A stretch of 6,207 bases of DNA from Ruminococcus sp. (GTDB taxonomy: Bacteria; Bacillota; Clostridia; Oscillospirales; Ruminococcaceae): NCBI GenBank assembly GCA_029063695.1, contig JAIDNR010000257.1, forward strand, positions 1 to 6,207. Reading direction: 5' to 3'. The notes beneath the pieces were generated by a model. That model searched no databases. It worked only from the letters and a program-made list of their open reading frames with translations, and was not told where the DNA came from. The position numbers and the translations under genes were made by a program. Positions 1 through 6,207 of the stretch are shown in pieces. The stretch's first letter is position 1, and each line of letters opens with the position of its first letter.

Positions 1-7
1 TAATAAA

Positions 8-517
8 ATGGCAGAAAATCTTGAAATTGAAAGAAAATTTCTTGTAAAATTTCCGGATTTCAATTGTCTGAATCCGAAAAGAAAGATTGATATTTTGCAG
101 ATTTATCTAGAAAACGGCAGTAATGGTTCGCAGCGTAGAGTCCGACGCATTGTTGAAGATAACATTACAAGATATTTCTACACTGAAAAAATATTCTATT
201 CTGCTGTAATACGCGATGAAACGGAGTATGAGATTAGTAAAGAAGAATATAAACATCTTCTTTTCGAAAAAAGAGCTGATTATACTCCGATTGAAAAATC
301 CCGTATTTGCTTTGAGTACAGAGAACAATTGTTTGAGCTTGATATATATCCGTTTTCGGACAAGTGGGCTATACTGGAACTGGAACTTGAAAATGCAGAA
401 CAGGAAATATTTTTTCCGAATTATATTAATGTAGTAAAAGAAGTAACAGGAATTGAGGAATATTCCAATGCATCACTTGCAAATGCAGGAAAATTCCCAG
501 ATTATAAGGAGAGTTGA
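8..517 (+). CDS. CYTH-domain (triphosphate tunnel metalloenzyme) protein
   Basis: This 169-residue protein is a complete, short CYTH-domain protein. The family signature ExExK is visible at the extreme N-terminus (E6, E8, K10). It is followed by QIYL (31-34), a basic RRVRR patch (43-47), K61 in a YFYTEK strand, R69 with E71/E73/E75, KSR (97-99), D112, and alternating acidic residues E124/E126/E128. These are the charged residues that line the eight-stranded tunnel and bind triphosphate plus metal. Characterised short members hydrolyse inorganic tripolyphosphate or act on nucleoside triphosphates; the substrate here cannot be told from sequence. No signal peptide or membrane segment is seen, so it is probably cytoplasmic. 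The start is chosen because the ExExK motif always lies within the first few residues. Only seven bases precede it, so its ribosome binding site is not visible. Its stop is three bases before phoH, and its 3' end carries the phoH Shine-Dalgarno, suggesting co-translation. Confidence 0.88.
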   Translation: MAENLEIERKFLVKFPDFNCLNPKRKIDILQIYLENGSNGSQRRVRRIVEDNITRYFYTEKIFYSAVIRDETEYEISKEEYKHLLFEKRADYTPIEKSRICFEYREQLFELDIYPFSDKWAILELELENAEQEIFFPNYINVVKEVTGIEEYSNASLANAGKFPDYKES

Positions 518-520
518 TTA

Positions 521-1486
521 ATGACAGAAAACATCCTTGAAATTGACAACGGATACGATTTATCAATACTTTTCGGACAGCTTGACAGTAATATAAGACA
601 GATTGAAAAACAGTATAATGTAAAAGTTGTGGTAAGGGACGGAGTTAAGATTATCGGCAGCGAACTGTCGGTTTCGGCTGCTTCAAAAGCTGTTGAGGCT
701 CTTATCAAAATGAGCAGCAACGGTCAGCCTCTAAGTGGTCAGACGGTCAGATATGTAACTTCTATGGTTGCTGAAGGAGTAGAAGAACAGCTTACAGAGC
801 TTGATGGAGACGGTATCTGTCTTACTTCATCGGGAAAAATTGTCCGTCCTCAAACTGTAGGTCAGAAACATTATCTTGATGCAATAAAAAATAATACTAT
901 AGTTCTCGGAATCGGTCCTGCTGGTACGGGAAAGACTTATCTTGCTGTTGCAATGGCTGTAAAGGCATTCAGAGAACGCAAAGTCAAAAAAATTATTTTA
1001 ACAAGACCTGCTGTTGAAGCAGGTGAAAAACTCGGATTTCTTCCGGGTGATATGCAGGATAAAGTTGACCCTTATCTTCGTCCGCTTTACGATGCTCTTT
1101 TTGATATGTTCGGTGCAGACAGATTTGCACAGTATATGGAGAAAGGCATTATAGAAGTTGCACCGCTCGCTTATATGAGGGGACGCACTCTTGATGAGGC
1201 TTTTATTATTCTCGATGAGGCTCAGAATACAACGTCTGAACAGATAAAAATGTTTCTTACTCGTCTCGGCAATGAAAGCAGAATGGTCATAACAGGCGAT
1301 ATTACACAGATTGACCTGCCCGATATCAAAAAATCCGGACTTGTTGAAGCTGTGAAGATACTCAAGGGAATTGATGATATAGATATTCACAGATTCACAG
1401 AAAAAGATGTTGTGCGTCATAAACTCGTACAGGATATTATAAAGGCTTACGAAAAATTTAACGAAGGGAGAAAAAATCATGCCTAA
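521..1486 (+). CDS. phoH: PhoH-family ATPase (YbeZ-like)
   Basis: This 321-residue PhoH-like P-loop ATPase has the usual family length. Residues about 8-65 form the small KH-like N-terminal region typical of the PhoH/YbeZ type. The ATPase core has a Walker A motif GPAGTGKT at 132-139, the TRPAVEAGEKLGFLPGD block at 161-177, a Walker B motif at 228-236 (FIILDEAQN, D232/E233), and the sensor-like ITGDITQIDLP at 257-267. In other bacteria the protein partners the endoribonuclease YbeY and is thought to act as an RNA-associated ATPase or helicase in rRNA processing; its exact reaction is unsettled. The start is supported by AAGGAG at 506-511, nine bases upstream and lying within the end of the preceding gene. 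Its last eight bases overlap ybeY, consistent with translational coupling of the two partners. All motifs are intact. Confidence 0.95.
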   Translation: MTENILEIDNGYDLSILFGQLDSNIRQIEKQYNVKVVVRDGVKIIGSELSVSAASKAVEALIKMSSNGQPLSGQTVRYVTSMVAEGVEEQLTELDGDGICLTSSGKIVRPQTVGQKHYLDAIKNNTIVLGIGPAGTGKTYLAVAMAVKAFRERKVKKIILTRPAVEAGEKLGFLPGDMQDKVDPYLRPLYDALFDMFGADRFAQYMEKGIIEVAPLAYMRGRTLDEAFIILDEAQNTTSEQIKMFLTRLGNESRMVITGDITQIDLPDIKKSGLVEAVKILKGIDDIDIHRFTEKDVVRHKLVQDIIKAYEKFNEGRKNHA

Positions 1487-1991
1487 ATTAAAAGTATATG
1501 TAAAAAACAATCAGATGGAGGTAAAAATTCCCGTCGGAATCAGACTTCTTATAAGAAGATGCTGTCAGGCTGTTCTTACTACGGAAAATTTCGGTAAAGA
1601 TGCAGAAGTCAGCGTTTCATTTGTAAAAAACTCCGAAATCAAGGAACTTAACAAAATCTACAGGGATAAGGATTGTGTTACCGATGTTCTTTCTTTTCCG
1701 CTTACAAGCGAGGACGGAACTGTGGAAATAAATCCTGAAACAAATGCAGTACAGCTTGGAGATATTGTCATTTCACTTGAAACAGCAGTAAAACAGGCTC
1801 AGAATTATGGTCATTCTCTGGAGCGTGAAATCGGTTTTCTTACCGTTCATTCAATGCTTCATCTTCTCGGTTACGACCACGAAACAAGTCAGCTCGACCA
1901 GCGTATAATGCGTGAAAAAGAGGAATCAGTGCTTGAAAAACTCGGTATTTCCAGAGATATGACTTTTGTGAATCAGGGAGATAATGATTAA
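1479..1991 (+). CDS. ybeY: Endoribonuclease YbeY, rRNA maturation factor
   Basis: This 170-residue UPF0054 protein is a single-strand-specific, zinc-dependent endoribonuclease. In other bacteria it takes part in 16S rRNA 3'-end maturation and 70S quality control in the cytoplasm. The metal-binding signature HxxxHxxxxxH is complete: H124, H128 and H134 in HSMLHLLGYDH. The other conserved blocks, TDVLSFP at about residues 68-74 and LGDIVIS at 93-99, are also present. Length is normal for Firmicute members. The start is supported by AAGGGAG at 1464-1470, eight bases upstream and inside the end of phoH. The gene overlaps phoH by eight bases, and its stop shares one base with the ATG of era (TAATG). 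In Bacillus subtilis dgkA and cdd lie between ybeY and era; here they are absent. Confidence 0.97.
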   Translation: MPKLKVYVKNNQMEVKIPVGIRLLIRRCCQAVLTTENFGKDAEVSVSFVKNSEIKELNKIYRDKDCVTDVLSFPLTSEDGTVEINPETNAVQLGDIVISLETAVKQAQNYGHSLEREIGFLTVHSMLHLLGYDHETSQLDQRIMREKEESVLEKLGISRDMTFVNQGDND

Positions 1992-2881
1992 TGTCAAGAA
2001 CAGCTTTTGTAACAATTGCAGGTCGTACAAATGCAGGAAAATCGTCTCTGCTCAATGCAATAGTAGGCGAAAAAATAGCATCTGTCAGCAGCAAGCCACA
2101 GACTACACGTACAAGAATTACGGGAATCCGTAACATTGATGATGTTCAGCTTGTTTTCTTTGATACACCCGGACTTCATAAGCCTGTAAATAAACTCAGT
2201 GAACATATGCTCAATACTGTCAGGGAATCTGTAAGTGATATTGATGCTGTCATTTTCGTTCAGGACTGCACTAAAAAAATCAATGAACAGGAAATAAATC
2301 TGCTGAAATCACTTAATAAATCAAGAATGCCCATTATTCTTGTAATTAATAAAATTGATTTAATCAAAAAAGAGGAACTCGCACTCTGTATCACAGAAAT
2401 ATCATCAAAGGCTGATTTTCAGGCAGTAATCCCTGTCAGCGTAACTGAAAACAATGGTATTGATATTGTGATTGATGAAATAACTTCACTTGCTGAAGAT
2501 TCTGTACACTATTTTCCCGATGATATGATTACCGACCAGCCCGAAAAGGTTCTGGCAGGTGAAATGATTCGTGAAAAGCTCCTTGAACTTCTCAAAGATG
2601 AGGTACCGCATGGAATAGCTGTCGGCGTTGAGCAGATGACTGAACGTGAAGATAAGGAGATTCTTGATATTTCAGCCGTTATATACTGTGAACGTGATTC
2701 ACATAAGGGTATTATTATCGGCAAGGGCGGAGCTATGCTCAAAAAAGCATCTACCGCCGCACGTATTGAACTTGAAGAATTTTTTCAGATTAAAGTCAAT
2801 CTGAAATGCTGGGTTAAAGTTAAAGAGGACTGGCGAAACCGTGAAGGGCTTATCAGAAGTTTTGGACTTTCAGAACAATAG
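1991..2881 (+). CDS. era: GTPase Era, 16S rRNA-binding small-subunit assembly factor
   Basis: This 296-residue protein has the full Era architecture. The N-terminal Ras-like GTPase domain carries G1 GRTNAGKSS (11-19), the G2 region KPQTTRTRITGI (35-46), G3 DTPG (58-61) and G4 NKID (120-123). The weak G5 region, VSVTENNG, is at about 149-156. The C-terminal KH domain contains the EMIREKLL and EVPHG blocks (191-198, 204-208), the KH loop IIGKGG (242-247) and the end motif WVKVKEDWRN (274-283). Era binds the 3' end of 16S rRNA and acts as a checkpoint in 30S assembly. The G1 loop reads TNAGKSS where most family members have PNVGKST; the GxxxxGKS core is kept, so activity is expected. The AGGGAG at 1975-1980, within ybeY, serves as ribosome binding site with a ten-base spacer. 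The stop is TAG, unlike the TAA or TGA used by the other genes. Confidence 0.97.
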   Translation: MSRTAFVTIAGRTNAGKSSLLNAIVGEKIASVSSKPQTTRTRITGIRNIDDVQLVFFDTPGLHKPVNKLSEHMLNTVRESVSDIDAVIFVQDCTKKINEQEINLLKSLNKSRMPIILVINKIDLIKKEELALCITEISSKADFQAVIPVSVTENNGIDIVIDEITSLAEDSVHYFPDDMITDQPEKVLAGEMIREKLLELLKDEVPHGIAVGVEQMTEREDKEILDISAVIYCERDSHKGIIIGKGGAMLKKASTAARIELEEFFQIKVNLKCWVKVKEDWRNREGLIRSFGLSEQ

Positions 2882-2887
2882 TTCACG

Positions 2888-2946
2888 GCAGAATATAACA
2901 TATATATTTTTCTGTGATTTACAGATAATATATACATAATTTCTGC
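2888..2946 (+). repeat. Imperfect inverted repeat / predicted hairpin filling the era-yqzL gap
   Basis: The two halves of this 59-base stretch are complementary. I count 22 base pairs by hand: GCAGAA (2888-2893) with TTCTGC (2941-2946), then AT-rich segments including TATATA (2901-2906) with TATATA (2929-2934), then TCTGT (2911-2915) with ACAGA (2921-2925) around a GATTT loop. T2894 and T2907 are bulged and four positions mismatch. The 3' arm ends at the base before the GGAGG of yqzL. No U-run follows, and only the base and tip contain G:C pairs, so it does not look like an intrinsic terminator. It could be a processing site, a translational control element or a small non-autonomous repeat. 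The complementarity is direct observation; the function is unknown. Confidence 0.6.
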
Positions 2947-2951
2947 GGAGG
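2947..2951 (+). promoter_or_regulatory. Shine-Dalgarno site of the yqzL-like gene
   Basis: GGAGG lies six bases before the ATG at 2958. It is the strongest ribosome binding site in the window and is the main support, with the protein motif, that this very short gene is translated. It directly abuts the 3' arm of the upstream inverted repeat, so folding of that repeat could influence access to it. Confidence 0.75.
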
Positions 2952-2957
2952 TCTGAA

Positions 2958-3059
2958 ATGGATACTGAACAACTCTGGAACAGATTCGCCGAAAGCGGAA
3001 GTATTGACGATTATCTTGAATATATCAGCAAGAGGGATTCATGCAATGACAATAATTGA
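2958..3059 (+). CDS. yqzL: YqzL-like small protein
   Basis: This 33-residue reading frame is recognised by its sequence and its place between era and recO, where Bacillus subtilis and many other Firmicutes carry yqzL. The family pattern is a tryptophan and phenylalanine three apart, then a small residue plus glycine, then an acidic residue and YL. Here it appears as W7, F10, S13-G14, D17/D18 and Y19-L20. The function of YqzL is not known. At 33 residues it is shorter than the roughly 47-residue Bacillus protein: it keeps the N-terminal core and lacks the acidic tail. A GGAGG ribosome binding site sits six bases upstream. The last 14 bases overlap the start of recO, and the recO Shine-Dalgarno lies within this gene, so its translation probably helps recO initiation. 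It is predicted soluble and has no membrane segment. Confidence 0.8.
   Translation: MDTEQLWNRFAESGSIDDYLEYISKRDSCNDNN
3033..3036 (+). promoter_or_regulatory. Shine-Dalgarno site that sets the recO start
   Basis: AGGG (within AGAGGG, 3031-3036) lies nine bases before the ATG at 3046. This favours 3046 over the in-frame TTG at 3004, which would add 14 residues with no family counterpart and lacks an equally good site. The motif lies inside the yqzL coding sequence. Confidence 0.6.
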
Positions 3060-3783
3060 GGGAATTGTCCTGAAAGAACGTTCATTCGGCGAACAGGATA
3101 AATTTATAGATGTTCTTACCATAGACAGAGGAGTAATGGAACTTCCTGTCAGAGGTGCAAGAAAAATCAATGGTAAATTATCAGCATCAACACAGCTTTT
3201 TGCTTACTCACGTTTCTGCTTTGAACAGAAAAAAAACAGGCTCTATATCAACAGTGTAGAGCCTATACATATTTTTTACGGGCTGAGAAATTCACTTTCT
3301 GCAATTTCACTTGCAAGCTATTTTGCGGATATTGTACGTTCCTGTACTCCCGAACTTACTGACAGTGAAAATGTTTCAAGACTTTTTCTTAATACGCTTC
3401 ATTATCTTGAAAAGAATCTGCGGAGTGAACTGCTTCTCAAAAGTATATTTGAAATCCGTCTCATGTCCGAAATCGGATTTATGCCCGATGTTATCGGCTG
3501 TCGTGTGTGCGGTAACTTTGAACCCGATGAAATATACTTTTCAGTCAAAAGCGGCGGATTTTTATGTACGGACTGCTGTAATTCACCTGATGAATATAGT
3601 TTTAAACTGAAACTGCCTGTGCTTTCGGCAATTCGTCATATTGTTCTTTCGGATTTTGACAGACTTTTCAATTTCCGTGTATCAGATAATACTCTTGAAC
3701 GGCTTTCAGCTTTTTCCGAAAGCTATATCATATCACATCTTGAAAAAAAATTTAACACACTTGATTTTTATAAATCACTTTAA
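3046..3783 (+). CDS. recO: DNA repair protein RecO
   Basis: This 245-residue protein has the normal RecO length. RecO works with RecR (and RecF) in the RecFOR pathway: it binds single-stranded DNA, displaces SSB and helps load RecA at gaps, and it can anneal complementary strands. The N-terminal OB-fold begins with the typical EGIVLKERSFGEQDKFIDVLT block (5-25) and ends near RGARK (36-40). The helical middle is followed by the zinc-finger cysteines of many Firmicute members: C152/C155 and C174/C177, spaced CxxC-18-CxxC. The ATG at 3046 gives an N-terminus that matches the family; a TTG at 3004 in the same frame would only add an unsupported extension. The gene overlaps yqzL by 14 bases and is followed closely by mutS2, consistent with one operon. 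Confidence 0.95.
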   Translation: MTIIEGIVLKERSFGEQDKFIDVLTIDRGVMELPVRGARKINGKLSASTQLFAYSRFCFEQKKNRLYINSVEPIHIFYGLRNSLSAISLASYFADIVRSCTPELTDSENVSRLFLNTLHYLEKNLRSELLLKSIFEIRLMSEIGFMPDVIGCRVCGNFEPDEIYFSVKSGGFLCTDCCNSPDEYSFKLKLPVLSAIRHIVLSDFDRLFNFRVSDNTLERLSAFSESYIISHLEKKFNTLDFYKSL

Positions 3784-3795
3784 TGGTAAAAAAAT

Positions 3796-6186
3796 ATGAA
3801 TAAATATCTTAAAACTTTAGAACTCGACAAAATACTTGAAATGCTGGCGGAACTGTGTTCAAATGACGAAACAAAGCGTATGGCACTTGCAATCCGTCCG
3901 GTATATGATTTGGCAGAGGTTCGCCGTGAGAATATCAAGGCAAATCAGGCTCTTGCTCTGTCAATTCAGTTCGGCACTCCGCCTTTTTCCAATTTCAAGG
4001 ATGTTTCGGTATCTGCAAAACGTGCAAAGACGGGAGCTGTACTTTCTCTGCGTGACCTTATGGATATTGCAGTCATGCTCCGACAAATCAGCGGACTTGC
4101 AAAATGGTACAGTAGTTGTGAGAATATCGAAACAGAACTTGATTATATGTTTTCACGTCTTTCACCAAATGACTGGCTGCTTGAAAAATTAGACCGTTCA
4201 ATAATTTCAGAAACAGAGATTTCAGATGCGGCAAGTCCTGAACTTGCGGCAATAAGACGTAAAATTAATCGTGCTGAAATGAATCTGCGTGAAACTCTTG
4301 ATAAAATGGTTAAAAACAAGACTACTCAGCAGTATTTGCAGGAAACCAGTGTTACTATCAGGGACGGCAGATTTGTACTGCCTGTAAAATCTGAACACAG
4401 AGGACAGATAAGCGGACTTATTCACGATACGTCAGCAACGGGACAGACTATCTTCATTGAACCTATGGCGGTAGTTGAAGCTAACAATGATATACGTATC
4501 TTACAGGGCAGGGAACAGGAAGAAATAGAGCGTATTATCCGTGAACTCTGTCAGGAAACAGGTGAATATGCCGATATTCTCTGCGAAAATTACAAAATAT
4601 GCACTGAACTGAATTTATACTTTGCAAAGTCAAATCTTGCGGCAAAATTAAAATGTTCCATGCCGAAAATAACAGATGATGGTGTAATTAATCTAAAAAA
4701 AGCACGTCACCCGCTTCTTGACTTGAAAAAAGCAGTTCCGATAGATTTATCAATCGGCGACGAATATCAAGCTCTTATAATTACAGGTCCTAACACAGGC
4801 GGAAAGACTGTTGCACTCAAAACAGCAGGACTTCTTTCTGCTATGACAATGTGCGGTCTGCTTATTCCAGTATCGGACGGCAGTACAATATCAATATTTG
4901 AACATATTCTTGTGGACATCGGAGACAGCCAGAGTATTGAGCAGAATCTTTCTACTTTTTCTTCTCATACAAATAAAGTTATTGAAATTCTCAGCACAGC
5001 GGACGAAAAATCCCTTGTTCTGCTTGATGAGCTGGGTTCTGGTACTGACCCTGTGGAGGGTGCGGCTCTTGCAGTTTCAATAATTAGCAGACTTATTCAA
5101 AACGATGCGAGACTGATGGTTACAACGCATTATCAGGAACTTAAAGTCTTTGCGATTGATACACCGAATGTGCAGAACGCATCATGTGAATTTGATATTG
5201 AAACACTCCGACCGACTTATAGGCTTATTGTCGGTTCTCCCGGAAAATCGAATGCTTTTGCAATTTCCGAAAGTCTGGGAATGCCTTTGGATATTATTGC
5301 TGAGGCAAAGTCCCATGTTGACGATGCAAATACACGTCTTGAAGAAGTTATAGGCAAGCTTGAATCCGCAAGAATTGAGCTTGAGCGTGAAAAAGAAAAG
5401 GCTTTACAGCTTCGCAGAGAAGCCGCTGAACATGAAGAATATCTCCGCACCGAACGTGAGAATATGGAGAAATTCAAAGCTGATGAACTCGAAAAGGCAC
5501 GTTTGCAGGCTATGACTATAATCGAACAGACTAAAGCCGAATCAAATGAACTTCTTGATGAACTTGAAAAACTTCGTAAGGAAAAAGATAAAAAGGATTT
5601 CAGTACAAACGTTTCGGGAATTAAATCAAAATCAAAGCAGAGCTTTAATAATATGTACGATATAGCAAATCCCGTAAGCGGAAGTGACAGCAATGAGGGA
5701 TATGTGCTTCCAAGAAAACTGAAGCGTGGCGATACTGTCTATATTATTGATTTACAGCGAAAAGGCATTATTTCAGGTGAACCCGACGGCAGTGACTTTG
5801 TTTTTGTGCAGATAGGTTCTATGAAAACAAAGATGAATATTTCACGTCTGAGATTAGAGGAATCAAAAAATACTGTTGAAAGCAGGTCCGTTAAGAAATT
5901 AGGCAGAAAGCAGGGCAGGGTTGCTGTTAAAGTTGAGAGACGTGGAAAAATGGAACTTGATATTCGTGGCTGTGACTGCATTGACGGCGTATATCAACTG
6001 GATGCTTTCATCGACAGGGCTGTTATGTCAAATATTTCAATTGTATCTGTCATTCATGGAAAGGGTACGGGAGCACTTCGTTCTGCGGTTCATAAACGTC
6101 TCAAAGAACACCCGTCTGTAAGGAATTTCCGTCTCGGTGTTTACGGAGAGGGTGAAGACGGCGTTACCATTATAGAACTGAAATAA
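3796..6186 (+). CDS. mutS2: MutS2: Smr-domain MutS-family ATPase / endonuclease
   Basis: This 796-residue protein has the full MutS2 length and lacks the mismatch-recognition domain of MutS. The core and clamp-like region (about 1-310) includes RDGRFVLPVKSEHRG (189-203) and the DTSATGQTIFIEP block (211-223). The ATPase domain has Walker A GPNTGGKT (331-338), the IEQNLSTFSSH signature (381-391), Walker B LVLLDELGSGTDP (407-419) and TTHYQELK with H445. A charged coiled coil spans about 505-600, a KOW-like segment about 640-690, and a C-terminal Smr domain 719-796 with LDIRG (721-725) and HGKGTG (754-759). MutS2 proteins suppress homologous recombination in some species. In Bacillus subtilis MutS2 has been reported to act on collided ribosomes; the KOW-Smr tail fits a ribosome role. 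The start matches the family N-terminus, but no clear Shine-Dalgarno precedes it, only GG at 3785-3786 in an A-rich leader. Confidence 0.97.
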   Translation: MNKYLKTLELDKILEMLAELCSNDETKRMALAIRPVYDLAEVRRENIKANQALALSIQFGTPPFSNFKDVSVSAKRAKTGAVLSLRDLMDIAVMLRQISGLAKWYSSCENIETELDYMFSRLSPNDWLLEKLDRSIISETEISDAASPELAAIRRKINRAEMNLRETLDKMVKNKTTQQYLQETSVTIRDGRFVLPVKSEHRGQISGLIHDTSATGQTIFIEPMAVVEANNDIRILQGREQEEIERIIRELCQETGEYADILCENYKICTELNLYFAKSNLAAKLKCSMPKITDDGVINLKKARHPLLDLKKAVPIDLSIGDEYQALIITGPNTGGKTVALKTAGLLSAMTMCGLLIPVSDGSTISIFEHILVDIGDSQSIEQNLSTFSSHTNKVIEILSTADEKSLVLLDELGSGTDPVEGAALAVSIISRLIQNDARLMVTTHYQELKVFAIDTPNVQNASCEFDIETLRPTYRLIVGSPGKSNAFAISESLGMPLDIIAEAKSHVDDANTRLEEVIGKLESARIELEREKEKALQLRREAAEHEEYLRTERENMEKFKADELEKARLQAMTIIEQTKAESNELLDELEKLRKEKDKKDFSTNVSGIKSKSKQSFNNMYDIANPVSGSDSNEGYVLPRKLKRGDTVYIIDLQRKGIISGEPDGSDFVFVQIGSMKTKMNISRLRLEESKNTVESRSVKKLGRKQGRVAVKVERRGKMELDIRGCDCIDGVYQLDAFIDRAVMSNISIVSVIHGKGTGALRSAVHKRLKEHPSVRNFRLGVYGEGEDGVTIIELK

Positions 6187-6187
6187 A

Positions 6188-6207
6188 ATGTCTAAAAAAT
6201 ACAATAA
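6188..6207 (+). CDS. Possible start of a further gene, cut by the window end
   Basis: One base after the mutS2 stop an ATG opens a frame that reads MSKKYN before the window ends. No Shine-Dalgarno is obvious in the A-rich sequence before it. The spacing would suit a co-transcribed next gene, but six codons cannot identify a product, and this may not be a gene at all. Confidence 0.2.

Noticed and set aside
1..6. Tandem TAATAA as the end of an upstream gene
   Set aside because: Two in-frame stops would fit a gene ending just before the CYTH gene, but no coding sequence for it is in the window, so it cannot be supported.
998..1510. 170-residue frame on the minus strand opposite phoH
   Set aside because: It overlaps the conserved PhoH ATPase core and has no recognisable motif; it is explained by codon bias of the plus-strand gene.
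1840..2136. 98-residue minus-strand frame across the ybeY-era junction
   Set aside because: It is antisense to the YbeY metal site and the Era P-loop, both clearly coding on the plus strand.
2882..2910. Possible promoter TTCACG, 17 bases, TATTTT before yqzL
   Set aside because: Each element matches only four of six consensus bases, and the region is AT-rich enough for such matches to occur by chance. Other TATAAT-like strings (2931-2940) have no -35 at a suitable distance.
2888..2946. The era-yqzL hairpin as an intrinsic terminator
   Set aside because: The stem is mainly A:T with bulges, and no T-run follows it; the 3' arm leads straight into GGAGG and a start codon.
5217..5693. 158-residue frame on the minus strand
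   Set aside because: It is a serine-rich mirror of the Glu/Lys/Leu-rich coiled coil of mutS2, with no recognisable family, and lies wholly inside a well-supported gene.

Overview
The window is an AT-rich bacterial chromosome segment. Seven genes, all on the + strand, are packed almost end to end. The gene set (PhoH/YbeZ, YbeY, Era, YqzL, RecO, MutS2), the small yqzL gene between era and recO, the purine-rich Shine-Dalgarno sites and the presence of MutS2 all point to a Firmicute. The compressed order and base composition suggest a Clostridia member of the Ruminococcus/Oscillospiraceae kind. That placement is inferred from gene content and style, not from a database match.

Layout: 8-517 encodes a short CYTH-domain (triphosphate tunnel) protein. 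521-1486 encodes a PhoH-family ATPase, overlapping by 8 bases with ybeY (1479-1991). ybeY overlaps era (1991-2881) by one base in a TAATG junction. The only real gap, 2882-2957, is almost filled by an imperfect 59-base inverted repeat that ends exactly where the Shine-Dalgarno of a 33-codon yqzL-like gene (2958-3059) begins. recO (best start 3046, end 3783) overlaps yqzL by 14 bases. mutS2 (3796-6186) follows after 12 bases. A last ATG at 6188 may open another gene cut by the window edge.

How the genes fit together: PhoH (YbeZ), YbeY and Era form a known group linked to 16S rRNA maturation and small-subunit assembly or quality control. RecO acts in recombinational repair. MutS2, with its Smr domain, has been linked both to DNA recombination control and to rescue of collided ribosomes. 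The block therefore mixes ribosome/RNA quality control with DNA repair, and the tight overlaps suggest one operon with translational coupling. Compared with the Bacillus subtilis arrangement, pgpH, dgkA and cdd are missing from inside the cluster. mutS2 takes the place where glyQS often follows recO, and a CYTH gene sits in front of phoH.

I see no mobile element, CRISPR array, rRNA or tRNA. This is mostly a conserved housekeeping region. The points most worth a second look are the era-yqzL hairpin, the very short yqzL protein nested into recO, the CYTH-PhoH pairing, the variant P-loop of Era, and the lack of a normal ribosome binding site in front of mutS2.
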